A DNA stretch of 64,000 nucleotides from Apostichopus japonicus (Eukaryota > Echinodermata > Holothuroidea > Aspidochirotida > Stichopodidae), in contig NC_092574.1 of the NCBI RefSeq assembly GCF_037975245.1, positions 19,377,713 to 19,441,712 of the forward strand, in the 5' to 3' direction. Shown here piece by piece: positions 1 to 12,100 of the stretch. Under the pieces are notes generated by a model. That model had not been told where the DNA came from and did not search any database. It worked only from the letters and a program-made list of their open reading frames with translations. The translations under genes and the position numbers were made by a program. Position 1 is the stretch's first letter. Every line of letters starts with the position of its first letter.

Positions 1-164
1 CCACCTTGAATGTCATGTTTTCTCCGCAAGACACACTTCATACACAGCCTTCGGACTTCCCGGCAGCGCAGGTCAAAGATGGATTAGAGGTCACCAGGTC
101 ACAGAGATACCTCTTGGTAGAAAGTGACCACCCGTACCAACCAGCCACTGTCTGTCATTCCAAG
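1..164 (+). CDS. MYCBP2: MYCBP2 window exon 1 (cut by the left edge)
   Basis: Codons start at base 3. It encodes [18 protein letters not shown] followed by [12 protein letters not shown], a stretch I recognise from MYCBP2 downstream of the PHR repeats. It opens a beta-sandwich module resembling CUB folds (inference). It ends CAAG|GTAAAG in phase 0. Confidence 0.85.
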
Positions 165-3100
165 GTAAAGATTCCCAGTAAAAGAGCTTCTTGGAGCTGG
201 TTGTGATTGTATGATAGCTTCAGTACCATACCTGCTGAGGTTTGCCTACAATATGATTGTGTGTGCCTCTTACTGTGCCATAGCTTCATCATATATGCTG
301 AGGTTTGCCTGCAATATGATTGTATGTGCCTCATATTGGGCTTATAGCTTTTCCATACCTTCAGAGATGGATTTCCAAGATGATTTATATGTGTCTCAAC
401 TTTTACCTGTCTCTTACAACGTGATTGTATACATCTCAATTTTGTCATAAATAAGAAAACCTCTTTCTTACTTTCTCCAAATTCAGGTCACTTTTCCTCC
501 TTCTGTCAAATGGATGACTTTAGAATTTGGTCCTGAGTGCGGCACGGCCCAGCAAGAGGACAGCCTCCAGCTCTACATCAGTGCGCCCCTGACACATGAT
601 TCGCCGGGAAACAACAAACCATCTGTTTCTGTTGAAAGTGAGATACCTGCTCGGTATTGGCCAGTCATGACTAAGTTCCACGGTAGAAACAACTGGCCGT
701 CGTCGGCAATTGTGTTACCAGGTTAGTAGAGTCCACCATTCTTGCTTATGTGTTAGCCCTATAGGTTAGTAGAGTTCACCATCCATGCTTATGTGTTACC
801 CCTATAACACACTAGTACATTAGTAATGATATTATTGCAACTTGTTAAAATTGCCATACATTTGATTATTGACAATGCTGTGTGTGAAGACAAAAACCTT
901 CTTTGAAAGCTTGTGCAGGAACAGGAGACCTATTCCTCATCCAATAAGAATGATTTTGTTAATTCTGTTTAGACCATCCCATGCATTGGCTCCTTCCTGT
1001 TAAGAAATTAATCTGCCCCAAGTCCGCAGCACAAAGTTCACTGTATTGGGATTGCAGATCTGGTGTGAGAATTCTCTGTGTATCACTGCCTCAGTAGATC
1101 TAGTTGTTTTCTGACAGGCTTTGATAACCCTGTACACAACTGTTCATTTCTTGTTTTTTTTCTGCAGGACATGAAGTCATCTTCTCCTTGTGTACGGCAT
1201 CAGATTATGTCAAAGACAAGAATGCAAACCGATTTGGATTCCTTTGTCACGTTGTTGGTTACGAACAAGATAGTCTTTCAGACGTGGTAAGTTTGGAACT
1301 ACATGAAAAATGTTGACATAAAAGCTTGGAAAAGAGGCATTACCAATTCTGCATCATATCACTGTGGCCTTTGATGTCCCAACCACCACCCCTTTCCCAG
1401 CAGCCTGTTAGTTGGATTTGTTTTAAAGTTATGTCTTGCCTACAAATGTACAATGTTCAGAATGAAAAACGAGAGAGATGATATACTATGTTGGCTTTGC
1501 TGAAAGGCCACTATGTAGAATCCAGGCACATTGACCATTCTGTTTACATGTTATGCTTTCGACGAATATGTTATTACAATTCCTCTGATCGTTTTGGTGT
1601 TACTGTTACAGGGATTAGTGCAATTAGAGAAAGAGCTGTGTTACCTGGGCGGACTTTGTGCATCGGCGCTGCTACACAAAGACATTCCTCTCTCATCGTT
1701 TACAGCAGACGGTGAAGAAGACATCGAACCCATCGCCGAAGCAGCCCAGGAGGCAAGTTGTCATTTCGGCTTTAGTCATCTTCTGACTACGAGATGTATC
1801 TTGGAGGGCCATTTTCTATGGACAGATTTTCCTCTTTAACTTAAACAGACACTCGAGCACATTTTTGCACCTGTCATACGTGTATGCCAAAGATCATTAG
1901 TATGTTAAAGGAGCTTATAGAGTTTCATCGTCATCTTGGCTCCCTCTAGCAATAAATATTTATGACATACTCGCCTATTAATCAAAACCTAGAATCATCC
2001 TGGATCTGTCTGTCAAGAAATAAGTCAATGACCGCATCCTCTCTCCTGAAAGTATGATCAAACTATTTTTAGCCCGAGTAATATCGTTTTCTTAACAAAA
2101 TGAATACTTCAAACTATTTCAAGTCATTATTGATTGTTTGAAATGGAACATTGAAATATAAAAGGGATGTTTTATAGCAGAGAATTATCCATGTTATTTT
2201 CTCAGTCAATCCATGTAAAACAGAATATGCAAATGCTGCTGCTTTAAGTTCAGACAGAAGAAATTAAGATCTTGATTTCGGTCCTTTTTCTGTTTCTCAG
2301 GTTTTCTCAGCTCATGCTGCTTTGCTTGGGAAGGGGTTTTCCCTCTCTCAGCCGTTAACGATACAACAAGCCCTCAAAGGCCATCTGCCACTACAGACGC
2401 AATCGAATGAAAAATTATTCCTTCAGGACTTTGTGCAGAATGTTCCAGAAACCAGCGGTGGGCGTTTAGCGAGGTATGGATAAGATGAATGTTCTTAACC
2501 AGACAACTCATTAATAAGTGTTTTAAGTTTGGTCTCTGTTTTATCAGTTTAGAAACTTACAGAATATTATGTTATTTGTCTTTTACTTAGACTAGCTTCA
2601 GCCTGACTTGTTCAGCGGTCTCCCATCTTGACCAAATCTAGATACATCCATTGAATCGATCAATCTTGGTAACCCTAAGATTTCTAAGTTTATCCAATAA
2701 TTGCAAATTGAAGACAAACCAAGGATCAAATCCAGCCATTTTCCACATTAATTTTAGACTCTTTTTATCAGGTCTTTTTGTCTAATGATCCTTTTGTTCA
2801 AAAATGTATAAATATTTTGTTGATTTATGTTTTTTGGGTTTTTTTTGGTTCTTACAGCTGGTTTCAGCCTGACTCTTACGTTGATCCCAAACACTGCGAA
2901 GTGATCTTGCCCAAGCACGGCCTCAGCTGTGGTATTTCCTCACAACTCAGCATCCTCACACGTGACCAGTACGGTGCTCTGGTATACGTCTCTGGACTTA
3001 AGGTGCGTGTAATATTTATATCCAACTCTTCCCTCGCAATTACCCTAGATATTACAAACCCCAGCGATGATTTTAAGATTGTCATAAAACGACATGCTTA

Positions 3101-6100
3101 TAAACTGGATATTGCAGTAGCAGGCAACGTTGTTACACTTATATGTTAGAGAGAATATTCTACACTTTTAGTTGAAGAGCCCGAGATATGATTGTTTGTT
3201 TTGAGCGTAACCATTTTTTTACCCGGATGAATTCTTCCCTTACTCCAGGAAAAGGAACCCTACAACATGATCTGTGATGTAATCATGTCAAACATTCTTC
3301 AGAAGCTATGCTTTCCTATTATAACATCGTTATGCTTTTCCATTTTCTTTTTTGAAATTTGATACATTTGGAACGTTTGCCGAGTTGTCAGTGGTCTCTT
3401 CATTTATTATTGCATCAATAAACAACCTTTTTTTTTTGGGGGGGTTAGTAGTAGTATTTTTCATAGCAGATAAATTATCAGTACATTATAAAGAAGAAAA
3501 AAACAATGCAAAGATGACATCATCTGTTGCCAGATGCAATCATCGAATTTTATCTGATGTTAAAAAAATATGCATTTTCACGTAGCAAAATGCTATGACA
3601 ATATAGGTTTGACCTAAAGATGCAGTAAATTTCCAGTAATTTTATTCTTTTGTTAAACAAGGCACTACAGCTGCTAGAGTGTCCCTTTATTAAAGTCACT
3701 TGTATAATTCGAACACACTTTATCCTTCTTTTACCAACAATCACTAACTTCCATAATTAAGTTAATAAATGATTGTCAATTTGTTACATCGATTTTCTGA
3801 AAGACTTGGTTTAATAGCTCCATACTGTTTGTCGAACATTTTATTGATGTTAAAAGCAAGTCTCGGTATGCTACACGTTATGACTGATCTACATATGCAT
3901 AGCCTAATTTGCATGTAGAGTTCCAGGCCGGAGTTGTCATCGATATCATATTTCTTGTTTTCTTTTTCCATCGCGCAGATTGAAGTCGAAGCAGTTCCCT
4001 CAGCCAGGAATGAGAGTAGTTTCCGCTCCTCGTCGGCCAAGAAATCGGACTCGTCGTCGCTGTCGACCAAGAACACAACGTTTGGAGGGCTTCCCATCCC
4101 AAAGACAGATACAGCATATCAGCCGACCTTGAGGAGGGAATCTAGTCTGTATATGTCAATAACTATGATGAAAGACTATGAACAGTACTCATTTGAAGAA
4201 CTAAGACTGGCCTACATGCCATCGTCCAGGTAAGAAAACAGTTTCTGAGAATCATGTAAAGAATGATCGAGTGTCCTCATTTGAAAGAACTAAGACTGGC
4301 CTACATGAAATCATCCAAGTAAGAAAACAGTTTCTGAGAATCATGTAAAGAATGGTCGAGTTTAGACTCTGTTCATCGGAAGAACCAAGATGTAAAAAAA
4401 TTGGAAAAACTTGCGTAGCTACAGAGGTATAAATTATGGTCCTTTGCAGAGGCAAGATAAGCCTTGATGCCATATTTAAGGTTAAGTAGTATGCTATACT
4501 TGTTCCCTCATGATAAGACGATGCAATGCATAATTTCCTATTCTTGATGCCTTATCTTTGGCCTTCAAACCATTCTCCATAGCAAGTAGATAGATATGGC
4601 AGGTTTATACAGTAACAAACTATAATGAACTAGCAGCCATCATTGAAAAGTTTGCTGAGATAAAACTAAAAACTGTCTTAAAGTGATGTGAGTATTGCAT
4701 ATGTAAGGAAATTAAAGGAGAAGGGAAAAAAATCAAAATCGATTGAAATACAGCAGTCTTAACCGGTCGATATATATATTTTTTTGGTCTGCAGGCCAAC
4801 AGAGACTGTCATCGTGAAAGACAACCAGGACGGTACATACACAGCCAGTTGGACACCAGGATCAATCGGTGTCTACTCACTAGTGGTCAGAGTCGATGGC
4901 TACCAAGTCGGTAAGAAAGAACATTCCATGATGGCGCCCTCTTTTTTAGTCGTCTACATTTTACTTTTAGTCATCTGCATTTTACTTTTAATCGTCTGCA
5001 TTTTACTTCCATTAGCGACATGTCCCTACAGGGGATTGAATCCTTAGGTAGCCGTCCTGACCTAGTACGAATCAGCTGAGAGAGGCTGTGGATGCAACGC
5101 CTTCGCATCATTCCACCTCATGGGCTCAACATTCAGGAAGGACATGACTAACTTTTCTTCTGTCCCCCTCCCCCTCCTTCCCCCTTGTTCCCCCCCATCA
5201 CTCTTCTTCTCATAGCTCTCTTCCACCCTTTTTTCTCCACACCTTTCTGTCTTTGTCCTTCTCCAGTTTATTCCCTACCCCCTTCCCTTAATCTTTTCTT
5301 TGTCCCTCTACTGTTTATCTCCTACCTCTCCTCTTCCCCTGTTGGTTTCTTTCTTTCTTCTCTCCATTCCTTGTCTACTAATCCCCTTACATCTATCTCT
5401 TTGTGTTCACCATGCTCATTAACCTGTCTGTATTCTGTGCGTGTTTTTGTCCCTTTTGTTACTGTTACTTGTCATTTAGCCTCTGAAGAAGATCCTGCTA
5501 GGATCGAAACGTCAGGCCAACTTACTTTTACACATTCTCCTACACAGGCTCTCTAGTGGATAAGCAGTTTGCTAACAGTTTTATTTTGCATTTTACTTCG
5601 TCGTATGTTCTGGTTCGCCTCAAAACTTAAAAGAGGAATGACGGGTGTGTCTGAAAAGTGTTCCTCGGTCATTTTAGGACATTTCTGGTAGATGTGTTTC
5701 TTCATTTTTTGTTAAGTAAAGCAATTGGCTAGAATATAGTGAATATCGGATTATTATGGTGAATGGGATCCTTGTATGGTATTACTGGAAGGGTGTGGGG
5801 ACGTTTGCTCAAAAGATGCATTACCGTATGTTACTAAGGTATAATGACCATTAACTATTTACTTGAATGTTGGCTACGGTTCTGTGAAACATTGAACTCA
5901 AAATTAAATATGTCACTGAACTAGATTAAACTTGAAATTAAATATGTCACTGAACTAGATTCAATATCAATGGCTTGGGCTAGTTAAAGGTATAATGACC
6001 AATAACTATATACCCGAATGTTGGCTACGGTTCTGTGAAACATTGAACTCAAAATTAAATATGTCACGGAACTAGATTAAACTCGAAATTAAATATGTCA

Positions 6101-9100
6101 CTGAACTAGATTCAATATCAATGGCTTGCGCTAGTTAAAGGTATAATGACCAATAATGACCGAATGTTGGCTACGGTTCTATGAAACATTGAACTCAAAC
6201 TTAAATATGTCACTGAACTAGATTAAACTCAAAATTAAATATATGTCACTGAACTATATTCAATATCAAAGGCTTGAGCAAGTTGAAGGTTTAATGACCA
6301 ATAACTATTAACCTGAATGTTGGCTACGGTTCTATGAAACATTGAACCCCAAATTAAATATGTCACTGAACTAGATTAAACTCAAAATCAAAAGGTCACT
6401 GAACTAGATTAAATATCAAAGGCTGGAACAAGTTGAATTTTGGTGAAAATTGTTGTATCATCACATATCATTATAAAATGTATTACCAGGTCGACAATGT
6501 TTTTGCTACAATCACTGTTTTGGAGACCTTGCAAACCTGTTTGATGGCAATATGAATGGCAGGAGTTACTACTTATACTAGAGGGTTTATTTTACCAAGA
6601 ATTGATTGTAGTCAGTGGGTCAGGTCATACACAACTACTCCATTATTAGATGCTTTGCTTTTGTAGAATTATTTTACAAGAGGTTTGAATGTTTGATTTG
6701 GTCATGACATTGCATTCTCCTTTCAGACTTTGTTTCAGTAAAATAATGGTGTGTACTTTTTCTCTTTCAGACGGTTTGCCTCCCGTAGATGTAATGGAAC
6801 CACCCTATGGTGTTTATCCTTCAAACACAACACCCAAGAAACAGGAAGTCAAAGCTAAGGTTAGTTATAGTTACTATGGCAACACATTTTTCCAGAGCTC
6901 TGCATGTCTTATTATTTGGTGACTCAATAAATTACACCCATCTACCATTGCTAAGAGCTCCACATATACCTTCCCCCTCAAATTTATGCATGGCAAAAAG
7001 TGCCCCAAAATAGCCATCTCTACCCTGATTTTAATCCTTTAATCCCAATTTTATCAATCAAGGAAGATCAAATGTGTTTCTCTCAATAAAGAAAATGCTT
7101 TGAAGTGAAACAAAAGTGAAGTGAAACATTCGTCATAATTGACCACTACTGTTTAATCTGAAATATTTCTGGGTCAGTTTTGTCAATGTATTTATAGGTT
7201 TTATATCAGAATGGACTTTCCGGAAATGTTTGCACTGATGCAGACACAATTAAATTTGGCAATTAGCACAATGAGATAATTAAGTATAGAGTAACTAATA
7301 AGTGATAGTTACTAATATTAGTCCCAGTCTATCTATGTAAAACAAAGTTAGTCTTAACATGTCGAAGATATGGCACACTGCTGTTGGCCTAAGCTGAACT
7401 GATTTGCAATATAATTATTTTTACAAGTAGTACATTTTGTTTTTTTTAAGATAATTAATGGCACTATTGCAATAAACTTAGAATACATTCTGACTTTTTG
7501 GTGTCCTGAAAGGGAAACCTCTGGAGTCACATTTACCGACCTTGCAAAATTGTGAGGGGGACCGCGGATTGCAAAGTCGGCAATGACTATCGTGCAAATC
7601 GCAAAGTCGGTAGTCACTAGTTCGGTTAGATTCGGCAACACCACAACATACAGAAATGCTGTGCTCAAGGCCAAAGAGTTTGTTGTTTGGCCAGGTGACG
7701 GGAGAAAGTCATTTCTCAGAGAGATTGCTATTCCTAAAATCGTAGGGTCTGCACTGTTTGTCAATGTTAGAAAACATTCAACAGGTAGATTAAAATTATC
7801 AGAAGGAACATAAAATTTGACTTGGTACTATTAAATTAGAGAATGTTGAAAATATAATGTAGTGAGCATGTCTTTCAATGTTAAAATATGTTGTGTTTGA
7901 TACAGAAAGTATTAACCCACTATACAATAGTCCATGTACTTGTAGCTTTGGTTAGTACCATTATTTGATAAGGGTCACGTAAGTTGGTTTTAAATAAAAA
8001 ATGAAAATATGTCTATAACAAAAATAACTGCTTGCACGGCAGAAGACGCATAAGGAACACACTTAGTTTTCATGTATTCTGAAATAAAGTTCTCATTCGA
8101 CGACTCAAAAATGTATATTACATGCCAACCTTACGCATTATGGGTAGAACCCCCACATGTGACAAATCTAACACGGTACAAATTGATCAGGTCCCGCATC
8201 TGGAACCTATGCATGCTTAATTCTTCAAGACTGCCCTTAATTCCTTCGTGAAACATTTCATCCGGTAGTTTTGATTGTGTATTTAAATAATTTGATGAGG
8301 GTGCATTGTGTTATGTACAGTACTAGCTAAGTTTTAAAACTTTTCATCATCTTCTCCCATATTTTCAGATGAGGAAGTTTGTCGCCAAGCATAGCAGTGG
8401 TCTCAGAATCAGGACCAGTCCATCTTTAAAGAGTGAACAGATTGGTGGGGTCAAGGTGGATGGTGTCATTGCATTTACTGAAGAGGTGCTACTTTAATTG
8501 ACCGTCTTGGAAGATTCTTGTAGAGTTGTCGTGAAATGATGGCACATTGTCTTGTAGCGTAGCGTTTTGTGTTTCCGTAACAGTGAACTATTTTAGGGAC
8601 AGAAGGGAGATGGAGAAAGAGAGAGAGACAGGAGAAGGGGGTTGGGGTTGATTGGATAAGGAGAAAGTATATTTATAATTGTATGGAAGGGAGAACAAAT
8701 ATTTACCAGTAGTTACCATGGTGATCCTACGAGGCATATATATACATTTATATATTTATATATATATATATATATTTGAACATATAATATGGACTACTGT
8801 TGGGGAAGCTTCAAAATTTCTCTGAGTAAAATTGCAGGTGTAGAAATGTTAAGGTGTACAGGTGTAGAAATGTTAAGGGCATGCAGAAGTAGAGTTGGTT
8901 CTCCAAGAAATTAAGACAAAGGAAACTGCTCCCCACCCCCACCCTACTTAACTCTCTGTTTGCCCTTCTGGCTTGAGATTTGTATGACTGTGTGATCCTC
9001 TGTCAAACTTACTCTCTTCCTCTCTCTGATGATACAAGACTTGACTTATTATATATAATTGCTCTTCCAGCTGCAAAATGGAGATGGTGTCTGGGTCAGG

Positions 9101-12100
9101 CTGACCTACGACAGCATCAAGAAGTTCTGCTCTGAAAACGGCCACCACCAAGAAGGCTGGTGCTTGCAGTACAATCAGCACATCGGAAAGACCCTGCTGG
9201 TACCCCTAGAGGTGAGAGAAGTGACCTGGTTTAGGATCCTGCATGCTCGTTGGATCTGAAGCAGCGTTTCTGTGTTTTCTCAAACCTGAGGAGTATTTCT
9301 CATAAACAGGATTGCAATTTATCAAAATAATTCAGATGTTAATGAGTCATTACTTAATGAATATTGACTCAATTTTCAACCCTTTTTTCCCCCTCAAGAT
9401 AGGTTATCAAACAGCAATAAGTTATTTAGAAAATGTTCATAATTTTGAATTTGAATTAATTATTTGAATGAAACTTGACTCAGTCAAGCTAAGAAACTAA
9501 ATTGTTAGTGGATTTTTGTTTAATAACATAGATTGATAAATGATATTTTGTCCAGACAGTAATTCATAATAGCAGGAAGTAAATTTGAAAACTTTAAAAT
9601 TATTTTCACTTTGTATTCTGTATTAGTATGGAAGTTGACTCATCAAGCCAACAAACTAACATCTTCTGGGGATATTAATATCAAATAACATAAAATATGG
9701 AATAACGTGAATCAGGACACTGTGCTTTCAACAGAGCTAGATATGAACACCAACCAGCCTTTGCAGATTTGCGAGTTTTTGTAGTTCCCCTTTTACAACT
9801 CTAAGGTAATCCATTTATAAAAGTCCGTTGCCATAAACCAAAATTCTCACAGCGAGAGTCTTTGTTTTTTTTGTCAGAGCTAAATAAAATGAAATTCTTT
9901 TACTCGTTTTTGGATCATTTAGGAACCAAAATCCTTGTTCAAGGAAGTCTCAAAAGAAGGAGAAGAAGAAGAAGTAGAAGAACCAGCACCAACTGCTGAA
10001 ACTTTGGAGACAATAGGTAGGAAGTTCTGAAAATCCTCTGAAAAATGATGAGTTTTTATAGGAATGCATTCCAGTCGAACAGGAGATTAATATGCAACAA
10101 CAGTGACCCCCTGGTTCTCATTCATAAATAATTTATTCCTAGGGTTAATTCTCATTTCTATGCCTCAGTAAAATGTTTACCTCAATTTCAGCACTGGTGA
10201 TGTCTGAAACAAATTAATGAATTATAAGACCTTGCGAGGAACATTGAAGAATTGTTCGTTTTTTCAACTCGAAGTCTGTGTAAAACTTTTTGTTTCTGAT
10301 GACAGTAGGTGGTCCCGGATTCTACCATGTCATCAACTGTGGTCCATCGGGGCACAACATCCGATGCAAGGCTAGCTTAAAGGCATCCGCTATCGGAATG
10401 ATGGTCAGTGGAGATATCCTTAAAGTCGTGGCCGACGTGAGTCTTTCTAACCATTTATTCTTTGTTTCTTTCTTTCTTCTCTCCATCCCTTGCCCACTAA
10501 TCCCCGTACATCTATCTCTTTGTGTTCACCATGCTCATTAACCTGTCTGTATTCTGTGTGTGTTTTTGTCCCTTCTGTTAGTTACTGTTACTTGTCATTT
10601 AGCCTTTGAAGAAGATCCTGCTAGGATCGAAACGTCAGGCCAACTTACTTTTAGACATTTATTAGTGTGTGTGATTTTTGTGTGTTATTAAGTATACAAA
10701 TACCGACAATTCTCAAGAAATCACAAAAGTGCTGAAATTCATGACAGATTTACAGTCTAAAATGTTATAAGTGAAATTCATCATGTTTCTGGAGGACACT
10801 TCTGTTGTTTGATTATTTTGCTCAATGTGGAAAGTTAGCCTTCAGTTTTACTTGTTGTACAGCAAAGAGAGCGAGAAACCAATCATATCCAGAGAGACAA
10901 GGTTTTTCTAGTCCCTTGAAAGCTTTAGTACATGTACTGGTTTAATAAGTGGTGTCTTAAGATGTTCGTTGAGTGGTAGGTAACCCTGGTTTAAAATATA
11001 ATAAGATATTGCATCAAGACAGAAGCATAGCTGCTTTAATATTGCTGTTTTATCTAGTCCTTTGAAAGCTTTAGTACATGGACTGTTTTAAATATGGTGT
11101 CTTAAGATGTTTGTTGAGTGGTAGGTAACCCTGGTTTAAAATATAATAAGAAATTGCATCAAGACAGGAGCATAGCTGCTTACATTTCATTTTTTTTAAT
11201 ATTTTTTTTGTCACAGAAGGAAGGTAGTGATGGAGCTTTGTGGGTTCAGCTGGATAAGGAGAGTATCTCTCAGTACTGTGAAGGCAAACATGCGGAAGCC
11301 TGGGCCTTGGCAGCCAGCAACGGCCAGGTGTACCTCTCAATAAAGGAGGAGGGTGACCCAGCAGAGGGTCTATCTACAGGAGAAGGTGGTGCTACCTACA
11401 GTGCAGGAGCATCTGGACGGCGGAAAAGCAGCTCAGGACAGGGTTTCAACTTCAAAAACACACAAGGTCCACCTCAGATGGAATTTGCATCCAATGGTAG
11501 GAGAATATGTTAATTGTTTTTTTTTTTTTTCATTTTTCAGCAAAATGACACTTTTCACATTACACAAAAAAGGGCACCTTTTATTCACAAAAGTGAGATT
11601 TTATTGTAAAAGTGGCACACGGTATGTAATGAAGAAGGACCATTTTGAGGGTTTTCACAAAAATGGGGTAGGGGTCCAAAACAATGGCCCCCTCCCTTTC
11701 ACCCTGTGTGATTACCATCCCTTCCACCCTGTGTGATGGTACCATCCAATTTCTCTTTTAACGCCTCACTTCATTTTGCAGCTGTGTATTTCATTGCCAT
11801 GTCAAGGCAGGGGCAAAGGAAGAAGGTTCTGCCAGGGTGGATGGGGTGTGTTGTGGGAGGGAGGGGGGGCTGGTAGCCGAAAACTTGAATGGGAAGTGTG
11901 ACTTTAATTTGAGAGGCTGAACCACAAAGTAAGCACAAATTTTCCAACAAAATGGATCTTCTCTGAATTCCCTACCACAAATACTGGGTCACTTTTCTCA
12001 ATTTCAATTGTTTTTTCATTTTTTTCATTTTCAACAAAAGGACACATTTTACATCACAAAAAGTGCACCTTTTTAACTACAAACATGGAGACTTTAATAA

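Noticed and set aside
5185-5556. 123-codon open frame
   Set aside because: It is low-complexity Ser/Leu/Pro from a C/T-rich transposon tract, without splice support.
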